In this document: piece after piece, positions 1 to 12,500 of the stretch
Layout of the letters: each line of letters starts with the position of its first letter
How positions within the stretch are numbered: the stretch's first letter is position 1
DNA from: Carposina sasakii
Taxonomy: Eukaryota > Arthropoda > Insecta > Lepidoptera > Carposinidae
Reading direction: 5' to 3'
Length of the DNA: 64,000 nucleotides
Assembly (NCBI GenBank): GCA_014607495.2
Contig: CP053153.1
Coordinates: forward strand, 3,720,001 to 3,784,000
Notes under the pieces: generated by a model
What the model saw: only the letters and a program-made list of their open reading frames with translations
Database searches by the model: none
What the model was told of the DNA's origin: nothing
Made by a program: the position numbers and the translations under genes

Positions 1-909
1 GTTATAGTGTCATAAGTGTGTCGGGAACGACTTTCTTACGACTTAGCAGTCCCGTGTGCAAGGTTAACTTTTAAGCAACTGTTTAGTTAACACAATACGT
101 ACGTATAGTTACATAAAGGTTCATAATTTATTCTCACGACTACAATTAAAAAACGGATAACTCTTATGAATAGTTTTAATTGGGTTTTGTATAAGAAAAT
201 CGGAAACAAATTGGTAGCTCATGTGCCCCTGAAAACTCCTTAGTTCACTATAAAATTTAATAGACAGGAGTGAATGATAAAGGTATGAGTTATCTAAGTA
301 TCTATTTTAGCAACTTCATATGTATTCATGAACTTAAATCTCAAATATTTAAAAAATCTTGTGCAATTCAAATTCAACTTAATGTAAGCTTGTCTTATCT
401 AGTTCTATACGACACCCCCGCATAAACTATAAAGGCTTCAGTTGAAAACCACCACTCCAGCTGCAGTTTTATATGGAACTGGATTCCTTTTCGGCTGATA
501 TTTAAACTATCGTTATCGGTTTAGATAGGTCGGTCTCCGGCTGTTTATAACAGAAATCGACGACTTTTATCTTTGCCCAGCTTGTGACTACTAACGGGAC
601 CCAAGCTATCGGCCTGTATCACTTGAATCATTTCATATCCGAATCGCACATCCGCTTTTTACCGGTAATGTCGCTATTCGGGCACAAACATACAAACAAT
701 CAAAAAATTAATCAACCGTTAGCGAATCTCTTAGGAAATGTTTCCAAGTCTTTCTAATTAGGTAGATTCGTTATTTACGAAGAACAAACACATAGTACAT
801 AAATGTTATTCTACTGTCGACGACGCGTCCTCCTTTGACCTCAGATCAATTAATATTCTGGCCTGACCTTTACAGTTTTGATTATTGTGACTTGTAAATT
901 GTAAATGAT
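1..909. other. No gene recognised
   Basis: AT-rich sequence without a long frame or a repeat family I could match. Positions 410-700 are somewhat richer in GC than their surroundings. Confidence 0.5.
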
Positions 910-1365
910 TTGTTAGACAGTTGGAATCCAAACCAAATTGTTAAACTCTATTCCAGTCACGAAACATTACGTGATGGAAATCATGAAATATGGGTGGGCA
1001 CCGAGATTTGGTTTTTGATTTTGTTAATCTTAAGCTACGGGATTCTAGCGGCCGCCAGCGATATCGTATTCGTAAACTTTAGAGTACCCCTTTCTCCCGA
1101 TCCTGTGGGAATTTTGGGGAATCCCTTTTTTATCAGAAGCCTACCTATGTATGTGACACAAATAATATATTCTCCAGGCCCTCTAAAATCAGCGGTTTTC
1201 TGTACGTTGATCTATGAATCAGTCCAGGACATAGCATTTTATATATACCTTACCCAGATATATATTGTTGTGATCGTCTCGTGCTTGAAATTCGGCCATA
1301 CGAGTATTCGGCAAGCACTTCGCTTTACTATTAGGTATTGCATTGAATTCGCAAAACTTTTTTAA
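910..1365 (+). other. Open frame of 151 codons, unrecognised and probably chance
   Basis: Open from a TTG at 910 to the stop at 1365. The first in-frame ATG is late, so a complete protein is unlikely. The product is hydrophobic in two stretches (near residues 32-55 and 108-125). No family is recognised. Frames this long can arise by chance in a 64-kb window. Confidence 0.15.
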
Positions 1366-1659
1366 AAGGGGTATAATGTTCTTCCTTTACGTATTTATAA
1401 TAACCTTAGATTAATGATAGGTCTACGCTCCGCCCTGACTAGATGGAGTACTATCAATAAACAATAGCTCGGTGAATGCGGCAATTTTATCATGATGGAT
1501 GACATGACTGACATGACAATCATCAATGACAATTTGCAAGAATGCTAGTATGCGTGAAGGATTCTGTTGACAACTGCTTAACTGTTACCCAAATGAAAGA
1601 AAAGCAACTAAAATTTTGCAATAAATTAAAATTCATTACGATATAAAGAGAATTGGGTG

Positions 1660-1763
1660 GTGTGAAAGAGGACGTACTCGTAGTGACAAGAATAGAGAAA
1701 GGTATGCTTCGATGGTTTGGTCATTTGGAGAAGATGGATGGAAGGCAATTAACTAAAGAGTAC
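1660..1763 (+). pseudogene. RTE-like LINE reverse-transcriptase C-terminal scrap
   Basis: Reads VVTRIEKGMLRWFGHLEKMD then GRQLTKE in one frame, a motif common near the C-terminus of insect non-LTR retrotransposon proteins. No larger part of the element remains. Confidence 0.65.
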
Positions 1764-2034
1764 CTTACTTTACTGACAATAAAACAATAATTAATATTAC
1801 TTTTTTTAATTATATCATAAATATTAACTATTAAAAAATGCATCCTCGTCGAGATAAGATCCCATAACTTCGTTTTTCTGATTTCCACCAACTTTCTTCT
1901 CGACTAATTTGTACCTACTACAGCAGTCCAACGATCAGAAATAACTGGATGAGCAGGAAATCTGCACCAAGCAAAGAACTTTTGGATGTTTGTTACTCAG
2001 TTATTTGTTTATGCAAAAACTAACTAATTTAGAT

Positions 2035-2311
2035 AAAGGGGGATAGGTAAAATATCCCCACCGACCAATAAGGACCAGACGTATATCGTTGGAAAGCGCT
2101 TTTTGTGACTATGAATTCACAAAAACTTGCCTTTTAAGTAAAAAAATATTTTTTTTTATGCTAGTTTTTTAAGATTTCTTTTAACTATAACTTTTTTCAA
2201 CGCTTTGAGCATATAGTACCAATTGATAGTCACCAAAAGAGTTTCCCAACGATATAGGACTGATCGTTACTGATCGGTACTCATACATTTTTGCCCATTA
2301 TCCTTTGGCAC
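2035..2311. mobile_element. Inverted-repeat element (MITE-like), about 275 bp
   Basis: The left end (AAAGGGGGATAGGTAAAATA..., TATATCGTTGGAAAG) pairs with the reverse complement of the right end (AAAGGATAATGGGCAAAAAT..., TATATCGTTGGGAAA) through roughly 80 imperfect positions. Non-coding. Confidence 0.6.
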
Positions 2312-3011
2312 TAATTTATCTCTATTTCATTGGAATTTCTAATGTGCACCTATCATTTACTTAGATAAATAATAACAAAGGTTAGATAAAGGGTAGTTAA
2401 AACTTAGGTTAGATAAATAATAACAAATTCACATACTACAAAATCTGCACCACGGGGAACTATTTTTGTATCGGCGGCAACACTACATTCACGTTTATTA
2501 TTCATGATAATTTTATATTGAAATTTCATAATTATGAGATACTTACTGATGGTATGTGATCTCTAGTCTCTTTTTTATGCATTGTAGTATATTTTTTACA
2601 CAATTTCACTATGCAAACAGAAATTTTACTACGAAATATGATTAAAATTTAATGAAACTGACAGTAGTCATCTTGGCATATTGTTGACAACTAGACTGTG
2701 GAGGGTCGAGCTCGTGTCTGACGTGTACGGTAGACTATTTGTTGCTGAACTTCTACAGAGCGGAGCGAATCATTATTCTAAGATAATAACATTGATCCAT
2801 CGATCCACATTTTAGCATTTATAATATTTCTCAAAAGATATCTGTAAGGTACTTAAGACCTCCCACGCATATTCTACAGAGAAACAGATACTTCAAAGGA
2901 TTAAAAAAATGTGGGTGATAATGAATTACTCCGTAAGTTATTATTAGACTGAACTTTATCTTCCTTACAGATGTTAAACCTGATATACTTATTTATTTAT
3001 CCGTTTATTTT

Positions 3012-3132
3012 TAACATCTACTCTTGTGCTGACGAGTGGCTTCACTAGACATATACATCAGCTGCATCTCCTTCCGTGTATACCGTAACTACTAAGGAAC
3101 TCAGGGGCGTTTTCTTAAGCGATGAGCTAGCA
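3012..3132 (-). repeat. Repeat family C copy
   Basis: Reverse complement contains GGAGATGCAGCTGATGTATA, followed by the GAAGCC...CAGCACA end seen in other copies of this family. Other copies: 17199, 19490, 27950, 30060, 41033, 41915, 50430. Confidence 0.65.
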
Positions 3133-3159
3133 AATTTTTACTGATCTTTTACATCTATC

Positions 3160-3290
3160 TCATCATCATCATTTATTTCAGCTGGTTTGTCCACTACTGA
3201 ATAAAGGCCTCTCCCAACAACCTACACTGTCATTTGTTGGAAGCGGCCTGCATCTAGTAGATGCCCATGGTCCTAAATAAATATAGGCTC
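3160..3290 (-). repeat. LINE 3' end fragment
   Basis: Begins with a CAT-repeat run and contains the GTCCACTACTG...AGGCCT phrase that marks the 3' end of a common lepidopteran LINE. Related ends lie at 18915, 27850, 38100, 44885 and 51970. Confidence 0.55.
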
Positions 3291-4328
3291 TTACATCCTC
3301 CATTTTAAGAACACAGACGTATGTATATAATACATATGTATGTATTTTAATTAAATTGTTGTGATAGCGGTCTTTGCTACTTGTTTTCTTCGAGAATCAT
3401 AATCAGACGTAGTTTTAATTGACTTGTATACGTAAGGGAAATGCGCCTTCTCTACGGATGTACGGAATTCTTTTATACTTAATCTTTTTAGTGAGATAGT
3501 TCACTAATTCCTTGAAAGTAAAGACAGGGACAGATCGTTACGACTGCGGCAAACGACTTCAGATAAGATAGTTACAACAGTCAGACTTTCTTCGAAGAGT
3601 AATGTCCCGAATAATAGCATTTCAATTGGATGGAGCTAGGTTTAGATCGAATGTAGAGATCCTTTAATGAGAACGAACCATCAGAGAGAAATAACAATCA
3701 TAGCAGGGTTATGAAATTTCATCTTGGGTAGCTTGGTCAATATCAGAAATTACGTACTCTTTATTTAGGGCTAAACAACAAAAAGTACGAAGTATCGATT
3801 CTAATACAACCTTATATCATATATTTTTTAAATAATATGACAAATCATAAAATGATGCTACACGACAAGATTTGATGCTCTAGTTCACAGATGCCCTGTC
3901 TAAATAGTTAGATGTACTGTAACATGCAAAATTGTCATTTTATTATAATATTGCAGTAATGTATTATTACATTTTTCTACAAAGAAGCTGCAGATTGAGG
4001 AGGGTGAATCAGTCCCCAACCAGATCAAGTGGAATCACCAAAGTCATCCATAATTTACGATTCATTTCTCCAACTAATACGAGTCCAATTCACGCCCTTT
4101 TCCCCTAAGGATTGACCTAATTCGTACAAACCAAATAATATCACGTGAAAGTTGAACTGTACCTATCTATTTCTTCTATTTTTCTCGCTATCTAGTTGGA
4201 ATATTGATATGAACAGAATTTAGTAAATAAATACCTCATTTCCTTACTGCGTATAAATAATGACCCATTGTCACTTTCACGATTAAGAAGAATCTCACAA
4301 TATGTCTCAAGGCAGCAAGCCGTTAAGT
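3291..4328. other. No gene seen
   Basis: AT-rich spacer. No frame or repeat recognised. Confidence 0.5.
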
Positions 4329-4336
4329 CTATAGAG

Positions 4337-4529
4337 CAGCGGTTCCCGAAAGGTGGTTCGCGGAACCCTGGGGTTCCGTAAAAGGGCCGCAAGGGTTCCG
4401 TAAAAAATATTATCACACGTTCCGTGACCAACGTTGTACGCGCGCACCGAAGTAGTTATCAAAGTAGGGTTCTGTTAGGAAAAGTATAATCAATGAGGGT
4501 TCCTTGGCAAAAAAAAATGGGAACCCCTG
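4337..4529. mobile_element. hAT-type MITE, 193 bp
   Basis: Ends CAGCGGTTCCC and GGGAACCCCTG form imperfect terminal inverted repeats, with a perfect 8-bp target duplication CTATAGAG (4329-4336 and 4530-4537). The 8-bp duplication and CAG...CTG ends are the hAT signature. Internally rich in GGTTCC repeats. Non-coding. Confidence 0.88.
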
Positions 4530-5210
4530 CTATAGAGCATGCCAAAGAAACATACAAACTTATATACATACACTCGAAAAACATGATCCTTCTTCTGGAG
4601 CAGCAGTCAGGTAAAACAAGTTGTACCTAGCCCTCGTCTTAGCTTCACCTTTGCGTCCATTATTTAGTTATATTGACGCTTACCGCAACGTTGTCTACAT
4701 TAAAATTAAAGATGGTCTGTCAATAAGTATATATAGGTAGATACATTTTTGCGCGGTTAAAACGGTATAGCTAGTAAAAAGTAAAAAATATACTTTTAAA
4801 TCTTTACAAACAACAATGGTGACACAACTGTTTAAAAAATCCTTTCAAACATTCCTCTGAATATCCGTCATCATTAACATCAGGCCTTGGCAGTTAAAAT
4901 TGAAACCTATAACAAAGCAGGTTTAACAGATAGAATGTATTAAACAAATCCATGTAATTTATCTCTAAAGCCAGTTCAACTTATCTTTCCGTCCGAATGC
5001 TTGACAATGGCAGTGACTCGAAATGGTTTGGTGTAAGATTTAACCGTAAATATATAAATAATTAGGTAAACAGGAAATTTATGGCCTTCGGAATTAATGG
5101 CCTCTCTTATTGCCTACAAATTTTAAGCCCTTTATTTATGGCATCAAGTTAGCCTGTCCGCCCCGATCATTGTTGGAAAATTTATAATTACTAGGAATAT
5201 AATCTGTCTT

Positions 5211-5620
5211 CTTCTATGCTGCTCAGCCCCCCTAGCATGACCACGCATCGTGGATATCGTATCGTCACTTTACAAAATTCAACATGGCGGCAATATTTTC
5301 GTTTTTTGACAGGCTAAATGTCGATAAATCGGTTTATCATATCGTGTTTCGCAGGTCATGCTACTTGAGCTGGGAGTGAAAAAAAAAAACGTATAATACT
5401 ACAGCTGCTTCTCTTCCCGGGCATACGGTACAAGTCAGTAGAGGGACAAGAGGGTCTTGTTGTTTTGTAGGCGATGGGCTGACCACCTGTCACTACTAAC
5501 CGAACTTGGACATCTCAACTATACCCTCAAAATTGGCAGAAGTGGCACCATGTGGTTCTATCGGCCCTTGGTGCTCTGCCTACCCCGTAAGGGATAAAGG
5601 TGTGTTTATATGTATGTATG
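5211..5620 (+). mobile_element. TATG-tailed retroposon (family A), full length, split by a MITE
   Basis: Starts CTTCTATGCTGCT and ends GGGATAAAGG...TATGTATGTATG. Flanked by TATAATCTRTCTT (5198-5210 and 5621-5633, one mismatch), a 13-bp target duplication expected of LINE-driven retroposition. A MITE interrupts it near base 13 of the element. Confidence 0.82.
5224..5372 (+). mobile_element. MITE nested in the family A retroposon
   Basis: Ends CAGCCCCCCTAGCATGACC and, reversed, CAGCTCAAGTAGCATGACC are inverted repeats. It sits between ATGCTGCT and GGGAGTG, which are contiguous in the uninterrupted family A copy at 47125. A second copy lies at 11504-11642 in the other orientation. Exact ends are uncertain by about 3 bp. 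Confidence 0.75.
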
Positions 5621-5633
5621 TATAATCTATCTT

Positions 5634-7309
5634 TTATCGGTTGTTTGAATACGAAGGACCCTTTTACGTTGGCCAAAACTTGGCAGTGCCACAACTATTA
5701 CACCGATCTGTTTGGCGGTGACATAGGTGTACAACACATTATCTTTTTTATTATATTCCTGCCCATATACTTATAATTAACTATGGGGTCAGCACCATAT
5801 GGTTTCTTTTGAAACAAATTCTAGGGTTCGGCGATTGTTTTACGGCCGGCTGCTTGTCTGACGCCAACCCCCCTTGTCGTAGAGCTATGTGACAATTTCA
5901 GTTTATTAAAATCCGTGAGTAGGAAATAAATTCAGTGGTACCAGGCCTGTGATCGGTAGGCGCACGTTAAGACAGAATAAATTATTAAATTCGTTTCCGT
6001 TATGTATGTATTTGTCGTGTATATATATTTGTCGTAATTAAAATATTTCAAATAAAATATTTCAAAAAATATTCAAGTAGTCGGGAGAAATAAATGAGGT
6101 GGGCTAGTGAAGAAGTATTAGCCAGGGATTATTTTATTCTACGTTGCGTAGACCTTATTGGAAAATTTATCATCACACCAGTACCTACAAATTACATACA
6201 TAATATAGTGTGTTTCCATAATGGGGTCACCTGAACCGCAGAATCACTAGTGAGGTCCTACAGCAACGTTTGCATGCTATATTTTTCTATGCACAATAAA
6301 TAATAACATTTTGATTGAATTACAGTATATCATTTATTAAATTTTTCTCACATAATATAAAGTTGTAATTGTTTTATGTATAATTTAAATTATAAGTAAT
6401 ACAAAAATATTTGTACAATATTATCATTATATTTCTCGATTTTTATACAACTCTGTGTCAATGTACATAAAACGATTCCAATGCTATGTACCTCTAGATA
6501 TAATTTTTAATAATAATACGATTTTCAGAAGAAATGGTTAACTGTAGTACCGAAGTAAATAATAAATTAATTAAACAACGGCAGATGCATAGCTAGGACC
6601 GTTTTATCGCTATATTAAAATATAATCATTTGTTCGTAAATTATTTTATCGCAAACATTTGTTACATAGTTATGTTAACGTAATAGTTTCACTAAAACTT
6701 ACTACAATTTTACTGAAGATAAGTATTTCAAGAAAAAATAAATGCATAAGTAGGTACTTTAAGTATGTACCTTCATTAATAAATTTACCTACTTTCCTAT
6801 GTGCAAAACTTAACTCCGGGTATTGCATGTATGTATTTTTATTACAGAATTAAAATTTACTAGTAGCTTTTACAATACACTTAATATAAACAAATATCTT
6901 TAAATTACTAAAATGTAAAAAATTAATTAAGGATCTTACTATCTCTATACTTTTTTAAACCTTACATGTAAATTACAAGATATGACCATGAACGTATAAA
7001 GAATAACGGACAGAGTTTTGTGACTACACAGAGTGAAGCATTCATAGTATATTCGGCAACGATATTCAATGGAGTAGGGATGTGTATCGTCATCCACACA
7101 CAGATACAAACCATAGTAAGCTCGGCGCCTACTGGAAAATACGCACACATGTCTAACGCGCCGCCATTTCGGTGCTTTAATCTGTGCAGTGACAGCATTA
7201 CGTCCGTTGTTCTTTATACGTTCATGGATATGACTAGATAAAAAGTATGATACCAATGCACACTGACAACTGTACAAATAAGTTCATACATGTTCATTTA
7301 CCAATAATA
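5634..7309. other. No gene seen
   Basis: AT-rich spacer. A GC-richer patch at 5780-5880 (GGGGTCAGCACC...CGCCAACCCCCC) looks like repeat debris of an unidentified family. Short frames on both strands at 6945-7277 overlap each other and show no domain. Confidence 0.45.
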
Positions 7310-7311
7310 TA

Positions 7312-7518
7312 CAGGGTGTAACCAAAAGGACATGATAAGCGAAAAGCTATGAATATAGCCCATTATAAAGAACCTATTGACAAAATTTTACCCTAGAAAT
7401 AACATGTTCATTTTTCCAGATAGTAAAGAGAATTCCTAAATCATTTAGGAAATTTTGTAGATAGCTTCATTAAACATGGCTTTTTTCATAGCATTTCGCA
7501 TACTTTGGTTAAACACTG
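7312..7518. mobile_element. TA-flanked MITE, family D
   Basis: Ends CAGGGTGTAACCAAA and TTTGGTTAAACACTG, with TA on each side. TA duplication is typical of the Tc1/mariner superfamily. Other copies at 21838 and 50949. Confidence 0.75.
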
Positions 7519-7936
7519 TATGAGATAGATATTATAACACTAATGACAAATACAAGAAAACTATTTGAAGGTCAGGTCAGCATAATATACTGACATGCTG
7601 CGCGAAATAAATACTTATAAGTTTGCTTATTCTGAAATATAAATTATTATTTTTACTTATAGATAAATGAAAACTGATAAGTTTCCCGCAATGCAAAATA
7701 TCCGGTCTTGTTCCTAGGCGACTTTATGGAAAGCACCTTCATTTTTGTTTGAATTCCGATGGCACAATGGTTTGGCACATAACTGTACAAATATTACAGG
7801 ACTTTCGAGACAATTTGGTATGAACTTCGATATAAGAACTAGTTCCATCCATTAGGGGGATAAGGCAGGACCTCTAAGTCCCGCTAAATCAAGATAAATT
7901 GCGACACGGCTGATAAACCCTTTTGCCATTAGAATG

Positions 7937-8188
7937 ACGGCCGATTGGTGTAGTAGGTAGTCACCCTGCCTGCGACGCCATAGGTCCTGGGTTCGAATCC
8001 CGGTAGGTGCAAACATTGATATGATGAATATCGATATTTGTTTCCGAGTCATGGATGTTTCTATACTTATCTATGTATTTATATACCGTTGCTTAGCACC
8101 CACGACACAAGACCTTAGGGATCTTAATGTGGGACTAAGTTAATATGTTGTGTAGTGTGTGAATATTTATTTATATTTATTAGCAGGT
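7937..8188 (+). mobile_element. tRNA-derived SINE
   Basis: The head has RNA polymerase III boxes: A box TGGTGTAGTAGG (7946-7957) and B box GGTTCGAATCC (7990-8000), spaced as in a tRNA. The tRNA-unrelated body follows (GACCTTAGGGATCTTAATGT) and ends in TTTATTTATATTTATTA. Not a tRNA gene, because the acceptor and anticodon stems do not fold. A 3' fragment of the same body is at 31322-31412. Confidence 0.8.
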
Positions 8189-8941
8189 CGAATAAAATGC
8201 CTGTCTTTTAGGTAACTGTTCGTAAGAACAGGCAATAATCGTACTTAAAATAATGTATTTATTTTAATAAGTTTTTCAAATTTAGAAATAGTGGACTCAC
8301 ATTTTGTTGGATTAATTTTAAATTTACATAAATTTCGAATGATAAGTTTTAATGGAGATGAAATACTAAACTTTATTTGTAACCTTACAAAATGCAAGAG
8401 GTATATAAAAATTTATTATCTAGCTCATTCTAATGATAAAATACATATTATTATAAATACCTTATTACTTATATACATAGGTATTACAAACATTAAAACC
8501 TAGAAAACTAAAAATTTAATCCGCACAAAAACAGTCTAAATTATATTTATCTATTGTCATCATGGTCTAAGGATTTTATTTACACTCATTTGTACTTCAT
8601 TAAATTTAACAATGTAATTCGTGTATTCTTATTATTATGCTCAAAACAAACGGGAGGCTGATATACATAGAACGAATTCTATCAAGGATTTTTGAAAACT
8701 TTTTTGTACTCAATATAATTTAAGATATTGGTTATCTATACAAGAGAAATACTTTCTAATACAGAGAGTTCACAGTCAAAAATATAATTAGTCATTATAT
8801 TTTTAATGACACTTACCTAAGAACATAAAATAAGCCATCATAACTGATAAAGTGACAAAAGAAATGTACATCGATCTGGCTACACAGAAAATAGACATAT
8901 AGAAGTACTTAACCTATTCGACATATTATAAATAATACATA

Positions 8942-9268
8942 CAGACTGGATGTTAGGGACAGCCAGGAAAATATTGATATGGTGACTCCAGCAGCGTGAA
9001 GGCCTTAATTTTCTGTGCTTTTTACTCAAATGAAAATTTTCACTAAAAATTCAGAAACATTCTGATTAAAAAAACACCAAAATAGTGTAGATCATGTATT
9101 AGGCTTTCATTAATAGTTTTAAACAAAATATAAATTTTCTTTGATAACATTGCAAACGTTGCTTATAATGAAATTAAAAAATTGTAAATTTTCTGCGAAT
9201 AAAATAGTGTCGTATAACTCAACATTGTTCATAATTTCAGTATGTACCTGACTGTCTCTCATATCCTG
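8942..9268. mobile_element. TA-flanked MITE, family E
   Basis: Left end CAGACTGGATGTTAGGGACAGCC, right end CTGACTGTCTCTCATATCCTG, TA on both sides. The longer relative at 18045-18521 has clearer inverted ends. Confidence 0.65.
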
Positions 9269-9512
9269 TATACACTTTTATGATTTTACCTCTTACTTTA
9301 TCACAAATGTACTATATCTAGCGATACTTTTCACTTTACAACGCTATATATTAAAACTTTTGTCAAGACTCAATGGCATAGCTTATACTTCCTGTGCAGT
9401 CATATCAAAACTAGTCATACAGGCAATTATTCCTGGTATTGTGCGCACGCGCACACATGCGACGTCGCTAAAGCATGACGTCTTGCGTGGTGATCTCGGT
9501 GACGGTTCGCTG

Positions 9513-9599
9513 TCAGTCGCGCGACGGCAGCAGAACAAGAAGCTGCGTGCGGCGGTCGGCAGTGCGAGATACACTACCGCTACGGGTCCGGTTTAAAAC
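9513..9599 (-). CDS. CCAPR: CCAPR coding exon 10 (C-terminal end), probable
   Basis: Preceded by a good acceptor with a pyrimidine-rich tract (TTTCTCTAAATTTTAG). Only the phase-0 frame is open here, and the exon 9 donor is phase 0. It adds 28 basic residues ([12 protein letters not shown]... to PSRD) and a TGA at 9513-9515. The GC-rich composition continues about 70 bp past the stop, so the true end is less certain than the other exons. Confidence 0.55.
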   Translation of the reverse strand, partial: VLNRTRSGSVSRTADRRTQLLVLLPSRD

Positions 9600-12500
9600 C
9601 TAAAATTTAGAGAAATAAGTAAGTTCTCATTTAAATTAATTTATAATTAGTAGTTTTAATCTTCTATGTTGGGCGCCAGCTATTAGCCCCACGTAGGGTG
9701 CCAGCCATTAGCCCCACGTTGGGCGCCAGCCATTAGCCCCACGTTGGGTGCCAGCTATTAGCCCCATGTAGGGTGCCAGCTATAAGCGCCACTTAGGGCG
9801 GCCAGCCATAAGCCCAACATTGGACGTTAGCCATAAGCCCCACGTTGGGCGACAATAAGTAGTCTGACGATTTGTATGCTATTCAGTAGCCTCAACGTTG
9901 GACGCCATTTAGTAACTACGGTAGACGTGCAACCCAATTTCGTGTGTAAGTAGGCTTACGTTGACTTTCATTGTGTCAAATAAATGAATATTAAAATTAA
10001 GCAACTGACCGTGGCAACGGAATGCGAGCGCTTGGCGTGCGTAGAGCTGAGTAGGTCGGAGTTGGCGGTGGACTCAGAGCGGGAGCGCACCGTGCCGCGT
10101 CCGTGACGCTTGCGACGGTACCCCCAGCAGATCCAGCGGTAGGGAGGTAAGCGCCTGGAAGTGAATAAGTATACTTCTATCATTGTAATTTGATTGGTTA
10201 TAGTTCTACTCGTATTATGATAGCCAACTGTAGCTCTTATATCGAAGTAGAAGGAATATTTTTGGATATGTCCCATATGAAACAGTATAGCAATTAAAAA
10301 GTTATGGCTCCTATGACAGAAAATAATATAATAATAATAAGCCCGCAGGGCAGCTTTATGGCGAAGCTGTTGGTGATTGGCGTCACTACGGACCCGAGTT
10401 CAGAGGGCCACTTTACCATCTTTGGCCCTCGACTCTTAGCTTGCCTTTATTGGCCGGCTAAGAGGGAACAGCGCAAGAGCGGAACCTTTGCTCCAGGGTA
10501 GAAGTGTAAAATGTCATAACGCCGGGGGTAACTAACGTTCACGCCCCGCAGTCTCACCTCTCTGCACCCTTAGCCGCCCGCGCCACTTATGGGAAGCCCA
10601 CCTCATGGCCTTAAATTACGGGCGGCAAGTAAACGCCTGCCACCTAACAATTTTGGGGCTAGATTGTAACGGCAGGCGTCCGATAGTCTCTCTATATGAA
10701 ATAGCCCTTATCCAGCCACTCAACACTCAACCCTATAGCCCATGACCTTAGTTTTTCGTCGCACGACTTAGATCTGCACTACAATAGTCTTTGCACATGG
10801 CGGGGACCATAACCGGGTGTATCATATTGTGCGCTCGGTGATGGTATCCGTCATGTGTATCCCATACCATATTAATGCTCTCTTAAAAGGGCTTCTACAT
10901 CTTGGCTACGGCCCGATGCAAGCCTCTCAAAGGACCGGGACTCTGTAGTCCCGTGAATTTCGAAAGAGATACAAATAATAATAATAATAAACTTAATAAA
11001 ATTATGTTAAACTAAAAATACTGATAATAATTATAAAATAATTATGATTAAATAATTTAATCGTGCCAACACTTCCCTTAAAATAATGTTCCCTCTCTTA
11101 ATCAATGTTATAAATTCTCCACTAAACTAATCCCATGGAGAGATATGACTTGATATTTATCTACGCCTAGCCCAAAATAATGGAATATGATGGGCAAGTG
11201 GATGATGATGATGACTTACCTTAAACTGGTATAGATGTAAGGAGAGAACATGCAGCATATCAACGGGTTAGCGGCAGAGTTGAGAGGCGCCAGACTCTGG
11301 ATCAGCGTCGCAATGGCAATGTTGTGCTGCGTCGACGGTATATGATTGTACACTTGGAGCAAATCGAACACTATATACGGCGACCAGCATAGCACGAAAA
11401 CTGGAAGATATAGATAAGAAAATATGAAATCAGCACAGTTTTCTTATATCTATATTTATTAAATGGCCACATTATCATAACATCAAATTACTGCACAAGT
11501 AGCGTGACCTGCGAAACACGATATGTAAAAAATGTAAAAACCGATTTATTGACATTTAGCCTGACAAAATACGATAAATGTAGAAACGATTCGATATCTT
11601 ACGACACGATATCAACGATGCGTGGCATGCTAGGGGGGCTGGTATAGGTAAATGTAATCCCACCTAATATTATAAAATCGAAAGTTATTTAAGTATTTAT
11701 CTCTTTATGCTTTATTTACTCAACTTTATATTCTTAAAATTTTGCATTCATTCAGTTAGGAGTACGGAGAAAGATATAGGTTATTCTGTAGGCCACGTGG
11801 ACGAAGTCGCGGGAAACAGCTAGTTTATACATAAAGTGCTTACCACTAGTACCACTCCTTCTCCGATATGAATTAGTAAATCTAGGAAGTAACCGACTAA
11901 CCGAAACAACGCTTTTAAAAATCCATTAACCGGTAATGTGATACAAATGCCATTTATATTTAGACGGATGCCTGTCATTACAGTGTATCTAAAGAAACAG
12001 ACTAGCCAAGCTAAACAACTCACGAGTGCAACCTCGCAATACTCATTTACACAAAATATTTCGTGATCAAAGAAAGTGTATGTACAAAACTGTTGTTGGG
12101 TGTATTGTAGGTGAGATGGACTGTACTTGCTCAGAGATGAATTCCGATTCCAAAATAAATTATGATCTTGAACTCAAACAACGTCGGTCAACAACTCCTG
12201 GTAACTTAATCAAGTTCTATTTAAATTTGCAAAATTTTCATATCAGAAAACTTTTTAAATGGATCCATTCATAAATTGGGGTAACCTCATTTTTTGTGGA
12301 ATGGAGGTGGAGTTTTATCTCGATCTTGGTTATAATGAAGACTGTAATTTGATGAGTTATAATGAGTTTCAGAGCTACTTTACGACAGTAATATATTTTT
12401 TAATTTGCGCAATAAGGTCACCATGATTATTTAATTTAACCATTATTCTCGAATTATTTAAACCCCTAAACGAAGAATTTCAAGCGAACATTTAGATGAA

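Noticed and set aside
6945..7277. Overlapping frames on both strands near 7 kb
   Set aside because: Mutually overlapping, with no domain, splice or promoter support.
7937..8010. Functional tRNA gene suggested by A and B boxes
   Set aside because: The acceptor and anticodon stems do not pair, and a SINE body plus AT tail follow; a second copy of the body lies at 31322.
9360..9596. Plus-strand frame over the last CCAPR exon
   Set aside because: It is the complement of the GC-rich exon; no domain, and no start or splice support.
9671..9846. CRISPR array
   Set aside because: Units of 25 bp abut directly without unique spacers, and the context is a eukaryotic intron.
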